Shown here: piece after piece, positions 33,353-37,526 of the stretch
Numbering within the stretch: the stretch's first letter is position 1
How the letters are laid out: every line of letters starts with the position of its first letter
Assembly (NCBI GenBank): GCA_013791995.1
Contig: VMSS01000231.1
Coordinates: 1 to 37,526, forward strand
Source: Desulfurivibrio sp.
Lineage (GTDB): Bacteria > Desulfobacterota > Desulfobulbia > Desulfobulbales > Desulfurivibrionaceae
Reading direction: 5' to 3'
Length of the DNA stretch: 37,526 nt
Made by a program: the position numbers and the translations under genes
Notes under the pieces: generated by a model
What the model was told of the DNA's origin: nothing
Seen by the model: the letters and a program-made list of their open reading frames with translations, nothing else
Databases searched by the model: none

Positions 33353-33459
33353 TCGCTGCATCTCTTGTTGACCCCTGTGACTTGGTCAGCCTCAGGAAAT
33401 GCTATATTCTTCTTGCTGAGATCAGAGATGACCAGCAAGAAAACAGTACTGTTTTCACA

Positions 33460-33840
33460 CTACTTGATCTCTACAGTTCCGCCGGCAGCCTCGATCTTAG
33501 CTTTGATATCGGCAGCTTCCTCTTTGGAAACGCCTTCCTTGATCGGGCTCGGTGCGCCTTCTACCATATCTTTTGCTTCCTTGAGGCCAAGAGAAGTAAT
33601 AGCGCGAACCTCTTTGATTACCCCAATCTTCTTGTCGCCAGCAGTAAGAAGAATTACGTCAAACTCGGTCTTCTCCTCAACCGCAGCGGCAGCACCGCCG
33701 CCAGCAGCAGGAGCAGCCATTGCTACCGGAGCAGCCGCGGAAACACCAAATTTATCTTCAAGTTCCTTGATGAGCTGGGAAAGCTCAAGAACTGTCATAT
33801 TAGAAATGAAATCAATTACATCTTCCTTTGATACTGCCAT
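33460..33840 (-). CDS. rplL: 50S ribosomal protein L7/L12
   Basis: This is the stalk protein that recruits translation GTPases. The 126-residue protein has an N-terminal dimerisation domain, an alanine-rich hinge (about 38-55, [20 protein letters not shown]) and a C-terminal domain with [20 protein letters not shown] and AGGTVEIK at the end. ATG 33840 has AGGA 7 nt upstream; five further open codons are not used. It follows rplJ by 28 nt. Confidence 0.98.
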   Translation of the reverse strand: MAVSKEDVIDFISNMTVLELSQLIKELEDKFGVSAAAPVAMAAPAAGGGAAAAVEEKTEFDVILLTAGDKKIGVIKEVRAITSLGLKEAKDMVEGAPSPIKEGVSKEEAADIKAKIEAAGGTVEIK

Positions 33841-33868
33841 TGCTATATCCTCCAAATACTATTGTAGT

Positions 33869-34396
33869 TTAATTGTCGCCCTGACCTTTCTGGTCCTTTA
33901 TTGCCTGCAATGCGTACAACGCTTTTTGCGGTACAGCGCTGAGCACCCTGACAAAACTGGTCGGAACAGCAAGCATAACTGCAAGCAGTTGCGCCCGGAG
34001 TTCGTCCTTGCCAGGCAATGCGGACAATGCCTTCAGATCGTCTGCCGTAAGCAATTTGCCATCTAAAACTGCCGTTTTAATCTCAAACTTTGGGTTGGTC
34101 TTGATAAAATCAACCAAAACTTTAGCCGGCGCCACCGGATCCCCATCTGCAAAAGTAACTGCCGTTGTTCCAACAAGGAACTGTTCCATAGGCTCAAAGG
34201 GTGTTCCTTTGATAGCCAGTCGCAACAAGGTGTTTTTGGCGACACGGATTTCGGCGTTACTTTGCTTGAGATCGCGGCGGAGTTGAGAGATGACAGGCAC
34301 GGTCAGACCACGATAATCGGAAACAACGGCAAATTTGGCATGGGCCAATCTGCTGGTGAGTTCCTCAATTACCGCAACCTTATCGTCTCGATTCAA
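33869..34396 (-). CDS. rplJ: 50S ribosomal protein L10
   Basis: L10 anchors the L7/L12 stalk and represses its own mRNA by binding the leader. The 175-residue protein has SRLAHAKFAVVSDYRGLTVP near the N-terminus, and its C-terminal helix carries the L12-binding sites. The start is TTG 34396, 8 nt after AGGAGG; no ATG is available. Its 293-nt upstream gap contains the L10 leader. Confidence 0.97.
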   Translation of the reverse strand: MNRDDKVAVIEELTSRLAHAKFAVVSDYRGLTVPVISQLRRDLKQSNAEIRVAKNTLLRLAIKGTPFEPMEQFLVGTTAVTFADGDPVAPAKVLVDFIKTNPKFEIKTAVLDGKLLTADDLKALSALPGKDELRAQLLAVMLAVPTSFVRVLSAVPQKALYALQAIKDQKGQGDN

Positions 34397-34499
34397 TTCC
34401 TCTACCTCCTTTGAACTAACAAAATATTAGGGTTAGCGAGAAGCAGTCGAGTTCGACCGGAACAGACGAATGCGTTCTTTCCATCCTGTGCAATGTTCC

Positions 34500-34640
34500 T
34501 GCTGAAGGAAAAAACCCATGTGACGACACTGCGAAAAAGCAATGACACTTCGCCTCGGCAGGCCGAGCCATTGCGCCTTACATAGAGCAATGGCTCGATT
34601 AAACCTCTTGGTACCCACGGTCTTTGACGACCTAACTGCT
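34500..34640 (-). promoter_or_regulatory. L10 leader RNA (autoregulatory site for L10-L12)
   Basis: On the minus strand the rplJ leader contains CAAAGACCGTGGGTACC, AGAGGTTTAATC, an 11-bp hairpin (CGAGCCATTGC/GCAATGGCTCG, 34564-34597) and CCTGCCGAGGCG. The pieces AAGACCG, UUAAUC and CCUGCCGAGG in this order are the signature of the ribosomal L10 leader family, which binds the L10-(L12) complex to control rplJ translation. Boundaries are approximate. The stretch from 34397 to 34500 shows no further clear element apart from the rplJ ribosome site. Confidence 0.8.
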
Positions 34641-34641
34641 T

Positions 34642-34670
34642 AATACAAAATATATAAACGCTGGATGCAA
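34642..34670 (-). promoter_or_regulatory. Weak candidate promoter upstream of rplJ
   Basis: On the minus strand TTGCAT, 17 nt and TGTATT sit just before the L10 leader, where E. coli has its rplJ promoter. The same bases can form a 6-bp hairpin (CGCTGG/CCAGCG, 34659-34676) followed by a T/A-rich run, so this could instead be a weak terminator of rplKA. I cannot choose between them. Confidence 0.25.
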
Positions 34671-34689
34671 CCAGCGGGATCAACGCCGA

Positions 34690-35400
34690 TCAGGAATGTT
34701 TACAGAGAACTCGCAACTCCATGGGATCGAGTTTCAACCCAGGCCCCATGGTGGTGGACAAAAACACCGCCTTCAGATAAACACCCTTACTGGAAGAAGG
34801 CTTGAGTTGAATAACCTTATCCACAAAGGCAAGAATATTTTCCTGCAATTTTTCAATACCGAATGACGACTTCCCAACCATGCAATGAAGAACCCCAGCC
34901 TTATCAACTTTGAAATCAACCTTTCCGGATTTGATTTCCTTAACGACTCGGCCGACATCAAAAGTAACCGTACCCAGTTTCGCGTTCGGCATCAAATTAC
35001 GGGGGCCGAGAACCTTACCGATCTTGCCAACGGTGCCCATCATGTCAGGCGTGGCAACTGTTCTGTCAAATTCCATCCAGCCGCCTTGGATCTTCTCAAG
35101 AAGCTCATCACCCCCGGCATAATCCGCGCCAGCATCAAGAGCTTCCTGTACCTTTTCTCCCTTGGCAAAAACGAGTACACGCTCTGTTTTACCGGTACCA
35201 TTAGGGAGAACAACACTGCTCCGCACCATCTGCTCTGCATGGCGAGGATCAACGCCAAGGTTGAGAGCCAGATCCACCGACTCATCAAATTTTGCGAACT
35301 TACCCTGCAACGCGAGAGCAACAGCCTCCTCAAGGCTATAAGCCTTCATCGGATCAAGCTGTGCTGCACTGTTTTTATATTGCTTGCCTTTCTTTGCCAT
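34690..35400 (-). CDS. rplA: 50S ribosomal protein L1
   Basis: L1 forms the mobile stalk at the E site and represses the rplKA mRNA in many bacteria. The protein has 236 residues from ATG 35400 ([11 protein letters not shown]), with GGAG 6 nt upstream. Landmarks include [20 protein letters not shown] and [18 protein letters not shown]. The stop is TGA. Confidence 0.98.
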   Translation of the reverse strand: MAKKGKQYKNSAAQLDPMKAYSLEEAVALALQGKFAKFDESVDLALNLGVDPRHAEQMVRSSVVLPNGTGKTERVLVFAKGEKVQEALDAGADYAGGDELLEKIQGGWMEFDRTVATPDMMGTVGKIGKVLGPRNLMPNAKLGTVTFDVGRVVKEIKSGKVDFKVDKAGVLHCMVGKSSFGIEKLQENILAFVDKVIQLKPSSSKGVYLKAVFLSTTMGPGLKLDPMELRVLCKHS

Positions 35401-35486
35401 GGCGCTCTCCAAACATTCAAGCCTTCACGAAATCAGAAGTGCTACGGTTAACCCACTAATAAATCAATTAAAAATCAGACTTACGA

Positions 35487-35912
35487 TCAATCGACAATTG
35501 TAATCCCGCAGCTTCTCGCAGTTCCTTCAATAATCCGCATTGCGGCATCAACATCGTAGGCGTTCAAATCGGGAAGTTTTCTCTCTGCAATCTCTTTAAT
35601 TTTATCGCGGGTGATCTTCGCCACACGATCGTTTTTGGGATTGCTCGATCCCTTACCAAGATTGCATGCTTTAAAAAGCAGCGTCGAGGCGGGAGGCGTC
35701 TTGGTAACGAAGGTGAATGAACGGTCAGCATATACCGTAATCACAACAGGAATAATCGTATCGCCTTCCGCCTGGGTTTTTGCATTAAATGCCTTGCAAA
35801 ACTCCATGATGTTAACACCACGCTGACCAAGGGCCGGTCCAACTGGCGGCGAGGGATTCGCTTTACCGGCTGGGATCTGTAACTTTATGTATCCTTCAAT
35901 CTTCTTCGCCAT
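35487..35912 (-). CDS. rplK: 50S ribosomal protein L11
   Basis: L11 is at the GTPase-associated centre and is the thiostrepton and RelA contact. The 141-residue protein has the proline-rich N-terminal segment [20 protein letters not shown] and the rRNA-binding C-terminal domain ending [20 protein letters not shown] 35912. The 141-nt gap from nusG shows only weak promoter-like sequences. Confidence 0.98.
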   Translation of the reverse strand: MAKKIEGYIKLQIPAGKANPSPPVGPALGQRGVNIMEFCKAFNAKTQAEGDTIIPVVITVYADRSFTFVTKTPPASTLLFKACNLGKGSSNPKNDRVAKITRDKIKEIAERKLPDLNAYDVDAAMRIIEGTARSCGITIVD

Positions 35913-36053
35913 CGCTGGAACTCCTACATGTCGGAAACTGTTACCCTAATTTTTTTCTCTGCCGCAAGGATCCAGACAGTTCGACATCATAAATTTAGCG
36001 GAACAAACTACCTCTATGTGCTACGCAATTAATGTCCCAATTGCAAAAAACAA

Positions 36054-36584
36054 CTAACCTCTACTCACCTGGATATATTCCAACTCAACCGGGGTTTCCC
36101 TGCCGAAGATGGAAACCATGACCCGAACCCGGCCCTTATCAGGAAAAACTTCATCGACAACACCTTGAAAATTGCTAAATGGCCCATCAATAACCCGGAC
36201 AACATCGCCTGACTCGAAAGAAACTTTTGGCTTCGGCTTGAGAGCGCCATCCTTTATCCGGCCAATAATTTTCATGGCTTCTTCATCGGAAAGAGGCTCA
36301 GGGCTCATATCGTTTCCGACAAAACCAGTCACTTTCGTGGTCCCGCGAACTGTATGCCAGGTCTCATCATTGAGATCGACATTTACCAGAATATATCCTG
36401 GGAAAAATTTACGAGACGATGTTTTCCGTGCACCCTTGACCATTTCAACAACTTGCTCGGTGGGAACAAGAATTTCCCCAAACATTTCTTCCTGGCCCGC
36501 ATTTTTAATGCGCTCAAGCATGCCGGTCTTCACCTGCTCTTCAAAACCGGAATATGTATGAACAATATACCAATGACGTGCCAT
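36054..36584 (-). CDS. nusG: Transcription termination/antitermination factor NusG
   Basis: NusG binds the beta' clamp and links RNA polymerase to Rho or to ribosomal S10. The 176-residue protein has the NGN domain (1 to about 115, HWYIVHTYSGFEEQV and FFPGYILVNVDLNDETW) and a KOW domain (about 124-155, ESGDVVRVIDGPFSNFQGVV). ATG 36584. It follows secE by 33 nt. Confidence 0.98.
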   Translation of the reverse strand: MARHWYIVHTYSGFEEQVKTGMLERIKNAGQEEMFGEILVPTEQVVEMVKGARKTSSRKFFPGYILVNVDLNDETWHTVRGTTKVTGFVGNDMSPEPLSDEEAMKIIGRIKDGALKPKPKVSFESGDVVRVIDGPFSNFQGVVDEVFPDKGRVRVMVSIFGRETPVELEYIQVSRG

Positions 36585-36617
36585 AATGCTGTTTCTCTCC
36601 CGGCTTAGGCTGGTTTC

Positions 36618-36878
36618 CTACCGCAAAACATACCCGATTAATTTCCCCAGCAGCAGATCAACAGCTCCCAAATAAAAAGAGATGATCATCACCAGTACTA
36701 CTACCACCGCCGTAGTGCCAACAGTCTGTTTTCTGGCAGGCCAAACGATCTTGCCGAACTCATTTTTTACTTCGGCGGCAAATTCTTTAACCCGACCTGG
36801 CTGGAACACAGATCCCTGGTCGGGATCACTGCCATCTGCCTTTTTGCTTTTGGCCAATCGGTCTTCCTTGCTTGCCAT
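36618..36878 (-). CDS. secE: Preprotein translocase subunit SecE, single-span form
   Basis: SecE clamps SecY in the membrane. The 86-residue protein has a charged N-terminus, the amphipathic helix with KIVWPARKQT (43-52) and one membrane span (about 54-73). It is shorter than the three-span E. coli protein. I chose ATG 36878 (MASKEDRLAK), with an AGGAAGAG purine stretch about 10 nt upstream; the frame is open 44 codons further but that extension is not family-like. Confidence 0.93.
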   Translation of the reverse strand: MASKEDRLAKSKKADGSDPDQGSVFQPGRVKEFAAEVKNEFGKIVWPARKQTVGTTAVVVVLVMIISFYLGAVDLLLGKLIGYVLR

Positions 36879-36972
36879 AATGATCGTCTCTTCCTGCACA
36901 GGCTGATCGTTCTTACACTTGAAGTTGGATGAATATCGACCAAGACACTTGAACCGACCATCCAAATAACTA

Positions 36973-37003
36973 CTTCGCCCCCTCAAACAAGAAAAGGGCG
37001 AAG
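36973..37003 (-). repeat. Inverted repeat between tRNA-Trp and secE
   Basis: On the minus strand CTTCGCCC pairs with GGGCGAAG across a 15-nt loop, 21 nt after the tRNA 3' end. No T tract follows, so it is more likely a processing signal or mRNA 5' structure than a terminator. Confidence 0.4.
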
Positions 37004-37023
37004 CAATCACAATCTCTCGTCTC

Positions 37024-37099
37024 TGGCAGGCCAGGAGGGACTCGAACCCCCAGCCCTCGGATTTGGAGTCCGATGCTCTACCATTAGAGCTACTGGCCT
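37024..37099 (-). tRNA. tRNA-Trp (anticodon CCA)
   Basis: A 76-nt cloverleaf with the 3' CCA encoded. The acceptor stem AGGCCAG/CTGGCCT pairs perfectly with discriminator G; the D stem is GCTC/GAGC, the anticodon stem TCGGA/TCCGA with loop CTCCAAA, and the T stem GGGGG/CCCTC with TTCGAGT. The D loop reads TAATGGTA, so U occupies position 14 (or is an extra base before A14); U8-A14 is normally conserved. The D-stem pair 11-24 is C-G. The gene lies 5 nt downstream of rpmG and 145 nt upstream of secE. Confidence 0.97.
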
Positions 37100-37104
37100 A
37101 AAAA

Positions 37105-37254
37105 CTATTTCGTTTCCTTGTGCAGGGTGTGTGATCTGCAAAAAGGGCAGAATTTTTTAAACTCAAGCTTGCTCGGGGTAGAACGCTTATTTTTGGTCGT
37201 TGTATAATTACGTCTTTTGCAGGTCTGACAACCCAATGTAATAATGTCTCGCAT
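37105..37254 (-). CDS. rpmG: 50S ribosomal protein L33, zinc-ribbon form
   Basis: A 49-residue large-subunit protein beginning [17 protein letters not shown] and ending [11 protein letters not shown]9, C12, C36 and C39 form a zinc ribbon. ATG 37254, stop TAG. It lies in the usual place between tuf and tRNA-Trp/secE. Confidence 0.96.
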   Translation of the reverse strand: MRDIITLGCQTCKRRNYTTTKNKRSTPSKLEFKKFCPFCRSHTLHKETK

Positions 37255-37292
37255 CTAATATCCTTTTTCTGCAGTCCAAATCGTGCAGGCGT

Positions 37293-37526
37293 TTATGCAA
37301 TAATTTTATTGATAACACCGGCGCCCACGGTACGGCCGCCTTCACGAATCGCGAAACGAAGTCCTTCTTCCATCGCGATAGGGGTGATCAACTGTCCTTC
37401 GATGGTCACGTTGTCGCCAGGCATTACCATCTCAACACCTTCTTGCAGCTGCACAACTCCGGTCACGTCCGTGGTCCGAAAGTAAAACTGCGGGCGATAT
37501 CCGTTGAAAAACGGGGTATGACGACC
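37293..37526 (-). CDS. tuf: Elongation factor Tu, second copy (C-terminal 77 residues, cut by window edge)
   Basis: The frame enters at the window edge with [16 protein letters not shown] and runs to [11 protein letters not shown] and TAA. It matches the end of the first tuf at 97.9% nucleotide identity over 234 nt (5 differences). Only the last residue differs (Ala for Glu). Position before rpmG-tRNA-Trp-secE is the standard tufB location. Confidence 0.97.
   Translation of the reverse strand, partial: GRHTPFFNGYRPQFYFRTTDVTGVVQLQEGVEMVMPGDNVTIEGQLITPIAMEEGLRFAIREGGRTVGAGVINKIIA

Overview
The window is a bacterial core information-processing region. Nearly every gene lies on the minus strand, so transcription runs from high to low coordinates. 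From right to left it carries a second tuf (partial), rpmG, tRNA-Trp, secE, nusG, rplK, rplA, rplJ, rplL, rpoB, rpoC, rpsL, rpsG, fusA and tuf. These are followed by the complete S10, spc and alpha clusters, from rpsJ to rplQ. The gene order and protein sequences fit a delta-type proteobacterium (Desulfobacterota). My best guess is a Desulfobulbales-like sulfur-cycle anaerobe, but that is inference from overall protein character and not a database match. S4, S14, L33 and L36 are all zinc-binding (Cys-containing) forms, and L24 carries a C-terminal zinc ribbon.

From 37.5 to 24.98 kb lies the secE-nusG-L11-L1-L10-L12-RNAP block. It contains a recognisable L10 leader RNA upstream of rplJ and a strong hairpin between rplL and rpoB. 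The most striking observation is in rpoB. The reading frame is cut at codon 1296 by a single in-frame TGA, exactly where a conserved tryptophan belongs, and the remaining 70 codons of the beta C-terminus continue in the same frame. From 24.97 to 5.2 kb the str, S10, spc and alpha operons form one nearly gapless gene string. It has sigma70-like promoters before rpsL and before fusA, and a strong intrinsic terminator after rplQ. Between secY and the alpha genes lie map, infA and rpmJ; there is no adk.

From 5.2 kb to the left edge the genes are not ribosomal. They are a small DUF2294/MpsC-family protein, a 601-residue P-loop protein resembling HPr kinase/PEP carboxykinase folds, purE, and a SulP anion transporter cut by the window edge. 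The P-loop gene is preceded by a candidate promoter and two strong tandem intrinsic terminators, so its expression may be controlled by attenuation, or a short RNA may be made there. The SulP protein has an unusual insertion of about 135 residues between membrane segments.

An unusual number of genes start with UUG (rpsC, rpsD, rpsE, rpsM, rpsN, rplJ, sulP). I see no mobile elements, CRISPR arrays or rRNA genes. The only repeat is the pair of near-identical tuf 3' ends.
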